From: Oscillospiraceae bacterium
GTDB taxonomy: Bacteria > Bacillota > Clostridia > Oscillospirales > Oscillospiraceae
Assembly: GCA_017415425.1 (NCBI GenBank)
Contig: JAFQGT010000013.1
Location: 1 to 64,000, forward strand
Length of the DNA stretch: 64,000 bases
Reading direction: 5' to 3'
This document shows, piece by piece, positions 43,881-53,170 of the stretch. Positions within the stretch are counted from its first letter, which is position 1, and every line of letters begins with the position of its first letter. The translations under genes and the position numbers were made by a program. The notes under the pieces were generated by a model that was not told the DNA's origin, searched no databases, and saw only the letters and a list, made by a program, of their open reading frames with translations.

Positions 43881-44927
43881 TTATGACTCTAAGAAGATTG
43901 GAGTACACTCCAATCCCCGCAACATAGTTTCTTGGTTATAACGAACTTTGATCAGCGCCGGGATCCCGGTATCCTGCTGCAGTTGCAAGCAAAGCGCCTT
44001 TAACGCTTCTTTTCCCTCCGGATCTACCCGGATATCACTGCTCTCCCAGCACGCCGGGTGACTTGCTTTGTATGGACTATCTTCATCTGCAAGCTCCGCT
44101 TCCAGTACTTCCAGCATTTCGGGATTCAGCTCAGTCCAGAAAATATCGCTATGGCTGCTCTCTGGGTGCTGGATCGTAAACAGGCTGGTTGCCGAAAAAG
44201 TGTTCGTCAAGTATGGATACAGCGTGGTTGCCCCTGGCGCTCTGCAATACAGGTTGATCAGCCGTTCGGACTCGCCGCCCCACTCGATCGCATAGTATAG
44301 TCCACCTTCGCACAGCCACACATCAAAAACCCTGCAGGGATTTATCAATGGAGTAACCTCTCCGGTGATCAGATCCACCTGCATGATCTCGGTATCGCTG
44401 TAGACATATGCTGCCCAGCCGTTAGCGCCAGCCAGCTGATAAGCAGTAAGTTGCTTGGATTCCGGGACCAGGTATGCCTCTTCCATCCCCGTTCCTTCAA
44501 TGACCAGTCCATTTGCCATCATGCGGATCCGGTACAACTCCTGTTCCCCGTCAATGGTAATATGCCATTGGGTAGAAGGAAGGTCATCCATATAATAGAT
44601 TTCCTCCTGCTGGTCATAGCTTGCATTCTGATTTCTTTCCAAAAACCACACTGGAAGAGACGGATCTCGTGTTGGTGTTTCAGAGTGTTCTGTGGCTTGC
44701 GGCAGAGGGCTTTCCTGGGTGGAGGGTTCGGCGCTTTCCGTAGACTCTTCCGTGGGTTGATGCTCCGTTGTTGGTGTGGTTGCTTCTGTAGAATTGGTCG
44801 TACTTGCTTCTGTAAAAGCGGTCGCGCTTTTTTCTGTTCCGCCGGTCGGTTCCTCCGGGAGTTGGCCACATCCGGATAAAACCATAATTAGCAGGAAAAG
44901 TACTAGCCAAATACATATTCGCCTCAT
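43881..44927 (-). CDS. Lipoprotein of unknown function with Thr/Glu-rich linker
   Basis: Function not recognised; 348 residues. The signal peptide has lipobox VLSGC (lipidated Cys about residue 20). Then comes a low-complexity Thr/Glu/Pro/Ser linker (about 27-80, many TTE and STE runs) that would hold the globular part off the membrane. The rest (about 85-348) looks like a soluble beta-rich domain, with YIYSDTEIMQVDLITGEVTPL suggesting propeller-like repeats of the kind seen in DUF5050 proteins. ATG 44927 has GGAGAG upstream. It follows the secreted protein gene by 37 bases, so they may be co-transcribed. Confidence 0.75.
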   Translation of the reverse strand: MRRICIWLVLFLLIMVLSGCGQLPEEPTGGTEKSATAFTEASTTNSTEATTPTTEHQPTEESTESAEPSTQESPLPQATEHSETPTRDPSLPVWFLERNQNASYDQQEEIYYMDDLPSTQWHITIDGEQELYRIRMMANGLVIEGTGMEEAYLVPESKQLTAYQLAGANGWAAYVYSDTEIMQVDLITGEVTPLINPCRVFDVWLCEGGLYYAIEWGGESERLINLYCRAPGATTLYPYLTNTFSATSLFTIQHPESSHSDIFWTELNPEMLEVLEAELADEDSPYKASHPACWESSDIRVDPEGKEALKALCLQLQQDTGIPALIKVRYNQETMLRGLECTPIFLES

Positions 44928-44964
44928 ATATGCTCTCCTCTTAATCATTTGCCTTAATCATATA

Positions 44965-46541
44965 TTATATATTTACAGGCTCAACAACATTACTTCCCTT
45001 GACATAACCGCATACAGTGCAGACCCCTGAGGAAAATGAATGCACTGCCGTTATATAGCCGCTGCAGCAGCTATAGTAGATTCTGTGATTTTGCGTTGAC
45101 GTAGCTACCGATTGCCTTACAGCAGTATGTGAAGACACTTTGGTAACGCCACAGCAGGAATAATTAGTGTTATGCACTTGCTGTGTAACAATTACGCTTT
45201 GTGAATTGCTGTGCAATTGACGCAGATAACCATCACAATTCTCACAGTCGTATTTATGGTAACTTGCGTTCTCAAATACTTTTTGTGTACTAAAATTATG
45301 GTCGACATAATACAACGCGCGGATATAGTGCCCAAAAATAGTAGTAAATGGATAGTATTGGTATCCTACACCACATTGACCATCTTGATTACATTCATAC
45401 ACCCAAATTCCCAATCCACTCGAATCAACTCTGTCAAAAACAATTGAATGCGTGCCATTTGATGGTGTTTGATCATTAACAGACACATATCGCACGAAGG
45501 CTCCTTTTGTTAACGATGCGAAAAAAGTTTTCATTGATTCGATACTTGCAAATTGCCAGTTTTCATGATAATCGGGATTTGTTGCTGTATTCGCAACCCA
45601 ACTAGGTCCCTGTCTGCTCCAATCTTCAATATGCAAAAAACGGTCATGGGCATATTTTGCAAACCCGTCACATTCGTTACTCCAAGCATAATTAGTGGTA
45701 AAATATGACAATACGGTGCTAGGAACAAAGCCTGTGCCTGGAACAGCGGGATATTCAGGAAGCGGAAAGCTAACATCGTTCGTATTAGGGTCGAAATTTA
45801 TCAGCGTATAAGTTGAATTCTCAGTTTCTTCTTCATCTGTTTCGAAGGAAATATAGGGTGCAATGATACAATTCACCCCATACTCATTTCCTAGCACAGT
45901 ATTTTCGTCTGAGGTAAGATTATAATAATTAGGAATCCCGTTTTCATCTCGCCAAATAATTTTATTGTCATCAAACATAAACATTGAACTAAATGTGTGA
46001 CCGGATAGCACAGTTTCGGCTTCCTTAGTCGTCGTGTTTATGATAACAATGCTGTTCCCACCTTCAATAAAAGAGAGATACTCACCAAACACAACTGGTC
46101 TGTAAATCTCGTTCTCCTCTGATGTGTATATATACTCAAAAAAGGATCCGGAATAATCCGTCTTAATAATTTTGCCGTCGACTGTAACGCAATACAGATG
46201 GTCTTTGGAAGAAGCATAACACTCTAGGGTTTCGTTCCCTATCTGAAGATTGGTCAATTCTTTACTGACTATATCAAATATATATAGCGACCCAATTACA
46301 CAAACATTTGTATCGATATCTAAAGTCTCTGCTGGAGCATACCCTTTATATACAAATGGAAAAATATTATCCGGAGCCATACCATATGCCATTTTTTCAT
46401 TGGATTTACCGGGAATTACATTCATTTCGTCCGTGGTAATTGAACCTATGGATATATTTCCGTCAGCATATACCACAAAAGGCAATCTAAGAACTAAAAT
46501 AGCCGCAAGTATTAAACAAAAAAAATAGTTTTTTTATTCAT
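44965..46541 (-). CDS. Secreted cysteine-hydrolase-like protein, frameshifted in the signal peptide
   Basis: Exported protein of about 520 residues, function not known. The likely start is ATG 46541 (AAAGGAGA upstream), giving MNKKTIFF, but the frame hits a stop after nine codons. Adding one base in the T8 run (46518-46525) or A7 run (46529-46535, coding-strand letters) joins it to the hydrophobic LILAAILVLRLPFVVYA, a full signal peptide. The remaining frame is open from TTG 46485. The N-terminal half is beta-propeller-like. A domain follows with Cys272 (NECDGFAKY) and His346 (GTHSIVF), spaced as in CHAP/papain-like hydrolases. The tail has four Cys pairs. AT-rich compared with neighbours. 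Confidence 0.65.
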
Positions 46542-46606
46542 AGCATGTATCTCCTTTCTTGATTATCATACACTTAACCCACTGCGATTTTTCACTTATA
46601 TAAAGA

Positions 46607-46647
46607 GCGCATAAACTGTCCTATGCTTAACGGAACAGCTTATGCGC
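46607..46647 (-). promoter_or_regulatory. Leader inverted repeat
   Basis: GCGCATAA (46607-46614) and TTATGCGC (46640-46647) pair perfectly, with inner CTGT/ACAG pairing. It lies about 65 bases upstream of the start ATG 46541. Purpose unknown. Confidence 0.5.
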
Positions 46648-46781
46648 TTTCTGTGCTCGGTTTATGCTGTTTTCTTGGAAATCGCGTCGAGCAAGTCGGC
46701 AGCAATTGCAGATCCCGGATGAGGTTAGATAACATATTCACAACAACCTGCCTCCCTACAAGAATCTTAATCCACACCTAT

Positions 46782-46810
46782 ATTATGATACGCAAAATAT
46801 ATTTTGTCAA
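46782..46810 (-). promoter_or_regulatory. Promoter of the secreted protein gene
   Basis: Minus strand TTGACA, 17-base spacer, CATAAT. Confidence 0.7.
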
Positions 46811-46863
46811 TATTAATGTTTATGGTTAAAGTGTTTTGTTTGATATTATATTTCACCCGTACT

Positions 46864-46894
46864 AAAAAGGAGGTGCATTTGCACCTCCTTTTTT
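46864..46894 (-). terminator. Terminator of the MacB-like exporter unit
   Basis: AAAAAGGAGGTGC and GCACCTCCTTTTT with 4-base loop. It is nearly identical to the hairpin at 43832-43860. Confidence 0.88.
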
Positions 46895-46895
46895 A

Positions 46896-47561
46896 TTATT
46901 CCTGCAGCCTTCCATCACGCATAGTCAGCACTTCGTCTGCTAACGCGGCGATCTCCATATCGTGGGTCACTACAATGACGCAGTAGCCGTCCTGATGGGC
47001 AAGATCCCGGAGTAAGCTAACAATGTGCAGGCTGTTTTCCGAGTCCAGATTGCCGGTAGGCTCGTCCGCCAGCAGGAGTTTTGTCTCCATACTCAGCGCC
47101 CGGGCAACAGCCACCCGCTGCTGCTCACCACCGGACAGCATACCGGGAAACCGGTTCGCCATAGATGCAGGCAGATTCACCTTCTCCAACAGTTCCCCTA
47201 CCCTTTTCCTTGCGGTCTTTGCCGATACTTTCCGCAGCTCCATGGGATAGGTGATGTTCTCCGCCACCGTCAGCAGCGGAAACAGCCGGAAGGACTGATA
47301 GATCACCGCTGCCTTTTCCCGGCGGTAGTGGGTCAGATTCAGCTCTTTTGTGGACTTTCCCTCATAGAGAATCCGACCCTGCTGAGGCAGGTCCAACCCT
47401 GCCATCAGCGACAGCAAGGTGGATTTTCCCGAGCCGGATTTGCCAACCAGGGCATAGAGTTTTCCCGGCTCAAATGCATAGCTGACATCCTTCAGCGCAT
47501 CCACCTGCTGATAACGGGTGCGGTAGCTGTAGGTGACCTGTTCCAGTTCCAAAATTGCCAT
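46896..47561 (-). CDS. ABC exporter ATPase (MacB/LolD-like)
   Basis: ATPase of a two-gene exporter, 221 residues. Walker A GKSGSGKST (about 36-44), signature LSGGEQQRVAVARAL, Walker B LLADEPTGNLD. This is the LolD/MacB/SalX type that pairs with FtsX-domain permeases. ATG 47561 has AAGGAGG upstream; an in-frame start at 47585 overlaps the permease gene. It begins 10 bases after the permease stop. Confidence 0.93.
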   Translation of the reverse strand: MAILELEQVTYSYRTRYQQVDALKDVSYAFEPGKLYALVGKSGSGKSTLLSLMAGLDLPQQGRILYEGKSTKELNLTHYRREKAAVIYQSFRLFPLLTVAENITYPMELRKVSAKTARKRVGELLEKVNLPASMANRFPGMLSGGEQQRVAVARALSMETKLLLADEPTGNLDSENSLHIVSLLRDLAHQDGYCVIVVTHDMEIAALADEVLTMRDGRLQE

Positions 47562-47571
47562 AGAAACCTCC

Positions 47572-50553
47572 TTATTCCCGTTCATTCATACCGGACAGGG
47601 TCTTGGGTCCCAGCATTTGCAGGCACGATACCACTGCACCCACGCACCACGAGATCCAGAATCTGACGATCAGCGGCAGGATTTCCTTTAGTTCGGCACC
47701 GACCAGATACCATAGACCAAAGCCTGCCATACAACCCACAAGACTCAGCAGCATTTGCTCGCCTGCCAGATTCCCGAAGATCCGCAGCCGGGGTGTTCCG
47801 AGACTGCGCATTAGGGCGATCTCTCCCCGCCGGGCGTGGAGCAGCAGATATGCCGCCGCCAGACCGATCAGATCCACCAGCACAAACAAGCAACCGTATA
47901 CCAGATGCAGATATTGGATCTGCCGTTCCAGCGATCCAGTTGACATAATATACTCACTGTCGTCGATGACCATATAAGAACGCACCCGTCCCCAAGTACC
48001 CGGGGAGGTGTAACCCAGCTCCTCCAGCAGCTGCCGCAGCTGAGGGAGTGTTTCCGGGCTGGACACTGTGAAGATGGTACTGTCATAATTCAGCGCCTGA
48101 AAACTGGGCCGCCAATAGTCCGGCGAGGTTGCGTAGATAGATTCTCCGATGGGGTAAAAGATGGTGTCCACATCAGCTGAGGTAAAGTATGTACCCACCA
48201 CCTGTAAGTATCTGTAGTGGACACGCTTATCAACATCCATATCCCTCATATCTGCAACACTCATCGTCAGAAACGCCATCGTATCACCGAGGCTGACACC
48301 ATATTCCCGGGCCAGGTCCTCCGGGATCACGCCAATTTCCGTGTTGGCGCTTCTCATACAGGTCTCGTCATATCCCTCCAGCCAGGTGATCTCCGGCGGG
48401 CCGGCGTAGTAAAACGCAGGCGAATGCTCCACCGAAGTGGTGCCCAGGATCTTCGGCTCCGATGCCATTTGCGTCTTCAAAGTATCCAATGCATAACCGG
48501 TGGGGATCGCAGGATAGTCCAGCTTGCATTGTGTGCCGTCAGCCCGGATCGCCACACCGATGGGTCTGTAATGTCCAGGCATTTCGGTCATATCCAGCTG
48601 GGAGACCAGACCGGAGTCATAGAGGATCTGCATATTTTCATCTGCCACCAGAAGGCTGTCCATCCGCAGGCCGTCGGTTGCCGAGGCATAGCCACGGATC
48701 TGGGTGTTCTGCTTTACATCCGCCAGCTGCTGCTCATAGGCGGTGATATTGCCGGTAAGCTGTCCGAAGAACACCGCCGTAACGATACTCATTACAATAA
48801 CCGTCACCGACCGGACAACGCCCCGCTTTGCGGAAAGCAACGCATACTTAAACCAGCACCGCAGGTAGGACGACCGGGTCTTACCCTGGGGCAGGCACAG
48901 CTTCAGCCGGCGGGCCTTTTGCCGTTTCTCCCGGCACAAAAGGCACGATGCCACAGTGCTGAACAACGCCAGCAGTGCGATCAGTCCCGCGCCGAAGTAA
49001 TAGAGACTTGCAGGCGGCTGAGGCCGGAACTCCAGCGGTTCAATAGCCGACAATGCTGTTGCAGAGAACCGCAGATCCAGACTCTGGTACTTGGCCGCAA
49101 AGCCCTGCAGCAGGCTCATTACCCGATCTTCCAGCAGCTGTCCCAGATAGATACCGATCGCGGCTGCCACCAGACTCATCAGCAGTGTACCTATGCCAAA
49201 ATGCAGCAGGATGTGCCTAATGCCACTGCCCAAAGAGCGCATAATCTGCAGACTCTCCTGTTGGCGGCAGACAAACAGATACCCGTAAAGACTCAACACC
49301 ACCGCGATCAGCAGACCACACACAAAAAGAAACAGTTGGCACAATAGCTGCAGCTCCAAAAACGGCGCCACCGCCACCCGGTAGCCCTGGTCGTATACTG
49401 TCAACCGGAATCCCTTGGGCAGACTCTGTCTGACCGTTTCCACAAAGCCATCGGCCTGATCATTTTCCAGCCGGAACTGGGCCACGTGATAGCCGGTGGG
49501 CATCATTTCCTGAGGATAGGCGCTGCTGTCCGGGGCAAAGATCCAGTTTTGATAGGTCTCATAGCATTTATATACACCTACAATGGTGTAATCTTCATAT
49601 TCTGTTCCGGCCTGGGGATAGCCTTCATAGAGTCCCCCCTCCGGAAACAGGACACTCAGTGGAATGGTATCCCCCACAGAAACATCCAGCTGCTTGGTCA
49701 AGATCTCCGAGACCACGCAGACCCGCTTCCCTGCAGCAGCCTCCTCCGGGGTATAGAGCCGTCCGTCAGTGAGGGTGATCACATTTTGCTGGAAGGGGTA
49801 ATACTGCCCCAGAGAATTGACAAGCTGCATCCGCAGGCCGTTGTTCCGCACAGAAAACAGCTGCGCTGCGGCATAGTAGGGACTGTCTTCAGGCAAACCA
49901 CCCTCCGGAACAAGAGAGCAGCCGGGAATTTTTACCGTCCCGTTGTGTGTCTGCAGGTCCATATCGATCGGCACGAACCACAGATAACTGTTCCTACCGT
50001 CCACAAACCATCCTGTCAGCACATAACTCTGCCCGTCATCTATGTCAAGAGAGCCCTCTTCTGCTTGAATGCTCACATACTTATTGGCCACATCGTCCTT
50101 GGCATACAGTGCTTGGGAAATAATACCACTATAGCATTTCTGGTTGGTATCCCAAAACAGCCGGTCGATCACGATCACAGACCGCTTGGCATTCCACACA
50201 AAGGCATCCGGGCGGTGCAGAGTGGGATGCACAGCCAGAGCGGAGCGGTTTTCCGTCACCTCCAGCACACCAGGTATCTGGGACAGCGCTGAAAGATCCA
50301 CGCTTTCCTGCTGCAGATGCTGCACAAGTTCGGGGTCAGTTACTTTGGTTTCGGGATACCGGTTGCCCATATACTCTAAGTTGGCAATGGTCAGATAGCT
50401 CTCGTTGCAGGTGTCCAGGTAACTGTTTACCGCCTCATTCACACAAAGGCTCAGCCCCAGCAGCACGATCAGTGCCGTTAACAGCACCACCAAAACGGCG
50501 CTGCGAAGCATTGACCTATAGACCGTTTTCAAGCCGTTTCTCAATAAAAACAC
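47572..50553 (-). CDS. Large FtsX-domain ABC permease
   Basis: Permease partner of the ATPase downstream, 993 residues. One membrane segment near the start (LRSAVLVVLLTALIVLLGL), a long extracellular domain (about 45-380), then three membrane segments (about 395-540). A second extracellular part and a final set follow (about 885-980, VYGCLFVLVDLIGLAAAYLLLHARRGEIALMRSLGTP, the FtsX motif). So there are two FtsX domains in one chain. The start is GTG 50553, chosen because AAAGGAGGG lies five bases upstream; the open frame to 50595 has no site. No two-component genes lie nearby. Likely exports or resists peptides, or senses wall stress; not settled. Confidence 0.88.
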   Translation of the reverse strand: MFLLRNGLKTVYRSMLRSAVLVVLLTALIVLLGLSLCVNEAVNSYLDTCNESYLTIANLEYMGNRYPETKVTDPELVQHLQQESVDLSALSQIPGVLEVTENRSALAVHPTLHRPDAFVWNAKRSVIVIDRLFWDTNQKCYSGIISQALYAKDDVANKYVSIQAEEGSLDIDDGQSYVLTGWFVDGRNSYLWFVPIDMDLQTHNGTVKIPGCSLVPEGGLPEDSPYYAAAQLFSVRNNGLRMQLVNSLGQYYPFQQNVITLTDGRLYTPEEAAAGKRVCVVSEILTKQLDVSVGDTIPLSVLFPEGGLYEGYPQAGTEYEDYTIVGVYKCYETYQNWIFAPDSSAYPQEMMPTGYHVAQFRLENDQADGFVETVRQSLPKGFRLTVYDQGYRVAVAPFLELQLLCQLFLFVCGLLIAVVLSLYGYLFVCRQQESLQIMRSLGSGIRHILLHFGIGTLLMSLVAAAIGIYLGQLLEDRVMSLLQGFAAKYQSLDLRFSATALSAIEPLEFRPQPPASLYYFGAGLIALLALFSTVASCLLCREKRQKARRLKLCLPQGKTRSSYLRCWFKYALLSAKRGVVRSVTVIVMSIVTAVFFGQLTGNITAYEQQLADVKQNTQIRGYASATDGLRMDSLLVADENMQILYDSGLVSQLDMTEMPGHYRPIGVAIRADGTQCKLDYPAIPTGYALDTLKTQMASEPKILGTTSVEHSPAFYYAGPPEITWLEGYDETCMRSANTEIGVIPEDLAREYGVSLGDTMAFLTMSVADMRDMDVDKRVHYRYLQVVGTYFTSADVDTIFYPIGESIYATSPDYWRPSFQALNYDSTIFTVSSPETLPQLRQLLEELGYTSPGTWGRVRSYMVIDDSEYIMSTGSLERQIQYLHLVYGCLFVLVDLIGLAAAYLLLHARRGEIALMRSLGTPRLRIFGNLAGEQMLLSLVGCMAGFGLWYLVGAELKEILPLIVRFWISWCVGAVVSCLQMLGPKTLSGMNERE

Positions 50554-50600
50554 GGTTTCCCTCCTTTCAGCAGATATGTCCGATCCGTAGAGCAATGATT

Positions 50601-50632
50601 AAAAAAGCAGGCCTGTCTTAAGGCAGGCCTGC
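50601..50632 (-). terminator. Terminator of the MsmK-type ATPase gene
   Basis: GCAGGCCTG and CAGGCCTGC pair with an 8-base loop. On the minus strand a TTTTTT run follows. Confidence 0.88.
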
Positions 50633-50647
50633 TGTATGTATGGTTTC

Positions 50648-51862
50648 TTATGCTTCCAGGTTGATACCGGTTTCCTTGCTGAACACGTGGCAGTTGTGGC
50701 CGCCAAAGTCGAAGGAAATCTCAACACCGGCCTTCATAGCTGCAACCTCAGCCTCGGACATATCCATAGTGGCGATCACTGCCACCACGTCCTTACCGCG
50801 GGCATTCAGGTGCAGGTGGACAGAGGAGCCCATCAGTTCGTGCACATCGATAACACTCTTAACACCCTTATCACCAACGGTGATATGTTCAGGACGGATA
50901 CCCAGAGTGATCTCCTGTTCTTTCACATTGTTAGCCTGCAGAGCAGCCTGCTTATCTTCACTCAGCACAACAACATAGTCCTGCAGATTAACTGCATACT
51001 TGCCGTCTACCTTGATCAGCTTGGCATCAAAGAAGTTCATCTGGGGTGCGCCGATAAAGCCTGCTACGAACAGGTTGTAGGGGTGATAAAACACTTCCTG
51101 AGGAGTGCCGATCTGCTGGATGAAACCGTCACGCATAATCACAATCCGGTCGCCCAGAGTCATAGCTTCCACCTGGTCGTGGGTAACATAAATAAAGGTG
51201 GTATTGATGCGCTCACGGAGCTTGATCAGCTCAGCACGCATTTGGTTACGCAGCTTAGCGTCCAGGTTGGACAGAGGCTCGTCCATCAACATAACCTTGG
51301 GGTTACGGACGATGGCACGACCAATGGCAACACGCTGACGCTGGCCACCGGACAAAGCCCTCGGCTTCCGGTGCAGGAACTCGGTGATGTCCAGAATTTC
51401 AGCAGCTTCTCTGACTCTTCTGTCCAGTTCTTCTCTGGGGGTCTTCCGCAGCTTCAGGGCAAAACCCAGGTTATCATAAACAGTCATATGGGGATACAGC
51501 GCGTAGTTCTGGAAAACCATCGCAATATCACGGTCCTTGGGCTGCACATCGTTGACCAGACGGTCACCTACATACAGTTCACCCTCGGTGATTCCTTCCA
51601 AACCGGCAATCATACGCAGGGTGGTGGACTTACCGCAGCCGGAAGGTCCAACCAAAACAACAAATTCCTTGTCAGCAATCTCCAGATTGAACTCCTGAAC
51701 AGCGACAACGCCCTGATCGGTGATCTGCAGATTTGCCTTTGGCTCCTTATAGACATCTTCTGTCTTTTTCTTGCTCTTGTACTTAAACTTTCTTCTTTCC
51801 TTCTTTTCTTCGTCGGTGATGGGGTAGATCTTCTTGATGTTTCTTAGGGTTACACTTGCCAT
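50648..51862 (-). CDS. MsmK/UgpC-type sugar ABC importer ATPase
   Basis: ATPase shared among carbohydrate ABC importers, 404 residues. Walker A GPSGCGKST (about 70-78), signature LSGGQRQRVAIGRA, Walker B VMLMDEPLSNLD, and a C-terminal TOBE regulatory domain. A charged insertion (about residues 16-45, Lys/Glu rich) separates the first beta strand from the rest and is unusual for MalK-type proteins. It is alone: no permease or binding protein beside it, as for MsmK and MsiK that serve several importers. No clear Shine-Dalgarno precedes the ATG, which is odd for a strongly expressed gene. Confidence 0.9.
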   Translation of the reverse strand: MASVTLRNIKKIYPITDEEKKERRKFKYKSKKKTEDVYKEPKANLQITDQGVVAVQEFNLEIADKEFVVLVGPSGCGKSTTLRMIAGLEGITEGELYVGDRLVNDVQPKDRDIAMVFQNYALYPHMTVYDNLGFALKLRKTPREELDRRVREAAEILDITEFLHRKPRALSGGQRQRVAIGRAIVRNPKVMLMDEPLSNLDAKLRNQMRAELIKLRERINTTFIYVTHDQVEAMTLGDRIVIMRDGFIQQIGTPQEVFYHPYNLFVAGFIGAPQMNFFDAKLIKVDGKYAVNLQDYVVVLSEDKQAALQANNVKEQEITLGIRPEHITVGDKGVKSVIDVHELMGSSVHLHLNARGKDVVAVIATMDMSEAEVAAMKAGVEISFDFGGHNCHVFSKETGINLEA

Positions 51863-52162
51863 TTTTTTACGACTCTAAGTGTACCGAGCCTTTCGCGTAC
51901 ACTCTCCCTGCCATCAGTAAATGATGCGCAGAATTACGACAGGTCTCCACACTGCCGCACCGTGAGTCAGACGGGGTTTTCCTCCTTTTTTTTACGCATA
52001 GACTCTATTTTGTGGAGTAGAGCCCACACGCTGGGATAATAAAATCATACCACAAAATTTGCCAATCCTCAACTGTATACTTGCACAGTTTTCGTAGCTC
52101 TTTTTTGTATAAAATCACAAACTTCCAGAAAGATTGTTCTTTCCGGAAGTTTGTATATTTTT
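51863..52162 (-). promoter_or_regulatory. Structured leader and promoter of the MsmK-type gene
   Basis: 300 bases. Promoter on the minus strand at 52044-52072 (TTGAGG, 17-base spacer, extended -10 TGGTATGAT). The leader of about 180 bases has AAGGAGG near 51980, far from the start, and a hairpin AGTGTAC / GTACACT (51878-51903) just before the ATG. Near the other end is the terminator of the BMP importer (52117-52154). It does not match a riboswitch family I know. Confidence 0.55.
52117..52154 (-). terminator. Terminator of the BMP importer unit
   Basis: ACAAACTTCC and GGAAGTTTGT stem, continued by GAAA/TTTC, just after the permease stop. Confidence 0.8.
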
Positions 52163-53170
52163 TCAGCGTTCCTCTCGGAAATAGGACAGGCCCAAGCTCT
52201 GGGGAGGCTGATGCTCCCGTTTCTTTCGCATACTAGTAATGATCAGCACCAGTATGGTGACTACATAAGGAAGCAAATTGAACAGTTCCCGATTGGCATC
52301 GTGGCCCAGATAGAAGAAGTGGTGAATGTAATTGTAAACATTGCACAGCGCACCAAACAGGAATGAACCCAAAATCGCCATCGTAGGCTTCCACAGTGCG
52401 AAGATCACCAGTGCAATAGCCATCCAGCCCCGGTCACCGAAGGCATTGTTGGACCATACGCCGTTGGCGTAAGCCATTACATACTGCAATCCGCCCAAAC
52501 CTGCAATGGCACTACCGATGCAGGTTGCCAGATACTTGTACCGGGTTACATTGATACCTGCCGCATCGGCAGTAGCAGGGTTTTCGCCCACCGCCCGCAG
52601 GTTTAGACCTACTCGAGTCCGATTCAGCACAAAGGATACTACCAACGCGATCACGATGGAAGCATAGGTCAAAAAATCGTGAGAAAGGAAGATCTGTCCA
52701 AACCAACCGCAGTCATCTGCAAAGGGCAGCTGCGCACAGAAGAAATTACTGGTCTTGGTCAGGATAATGTTAGGCATATCGCTGTCAACCAGCTTTACCA
52801 GAGAGCCGCCGAAGAAATTGCCGATGCCGATGCCGAAAGTAGTCAGCGCCAGACCGGTCACATTCTGGTTAGCTCGGAGGGTAACGGTGAGAAAGCTATA
52901 GATCAGACCCATCAGCACGGAGCCGGCAATGGCGCACAGAAGCGGAATGAGAATTGCCAGAGCCGGCACCATATTCTCTTTCGCATTGCCGCAGGACATC
53001 TCATACAGAAACGCACCAATAACGCCGCTGATAGCACCCACATACATAATGCCGGGAATACCCAAGTTCAGGTGACCGGACTTCTCAGTGACGATTTCAC
53101 CGGTAGAGCCGTACAGCAGAGGCACGCCAAGAGGAATCGCACTACTGATAAAAGCAACAAAAATATTCAT
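52163..53170 (-). CDS. Nucleoside ABC importer permease (NupC/BmpC-like)
   Basis: Membrane subunit, 335 residues with about nine hydrophobic segments. Contains GEIVTEKSGHLNLGIPGIMYVGA and NLRAVGENPATADAAGINV, signatures of the BMP/Nup-type permeases that carry purine or pyrimidine nucleosides. Its start overlaps the stop of the previous permease by 4 bases. Last gene of the unit. Confidence 0.92.
   Translation of the reverse strand: MNIFVAFISSAIPLGVPLLYGSTGEIVTEKSGHLNLGIPGIMYVGAISGVIGAFLYEMSCGNAKENMVPALAILIPLLCAIAGSVLMGLIYSFLTVTLRANQNVTGLALTTFGIGIGNFFGGSLVKLVDSDMPNIILTKTSNFFCAQLPFADDCGWFGQIFLSHDFLTYASIVIALVVSFVLNRTRVGLNLRAVGENPATADAAGINVTRYKYLATCIGSAIAGLGGLQYVMAYANGVWSNNAFGDRGWMAIALVIFALWKPTMAILGSFLFGALCNVYNYIHHFFYLGHDANRELFNLLPYVVTILVLIITSMRKKREHQPPQSLGLSYFREER

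Larger units (their letters stand above)
46542..46895. other. Long leader and promoter of the secreted protein gene
   Basis: 354 bases without a gene. On the minus strand: promoter at 46782-46810, a leader of about 230 bases, an inverted repeat at 46607-46647, and on the other side the terminator of the ABC gene at 46864-46894. No other feature recognised. Confidence 0.5.

Noticed and set aside
51863-52062. Known riboswitch (ykkC, ydaO, msiK motif) before the MsmK-type gene.
   Set aside because: None of the conserved blocks of these families was found; left as an unassigned leader.
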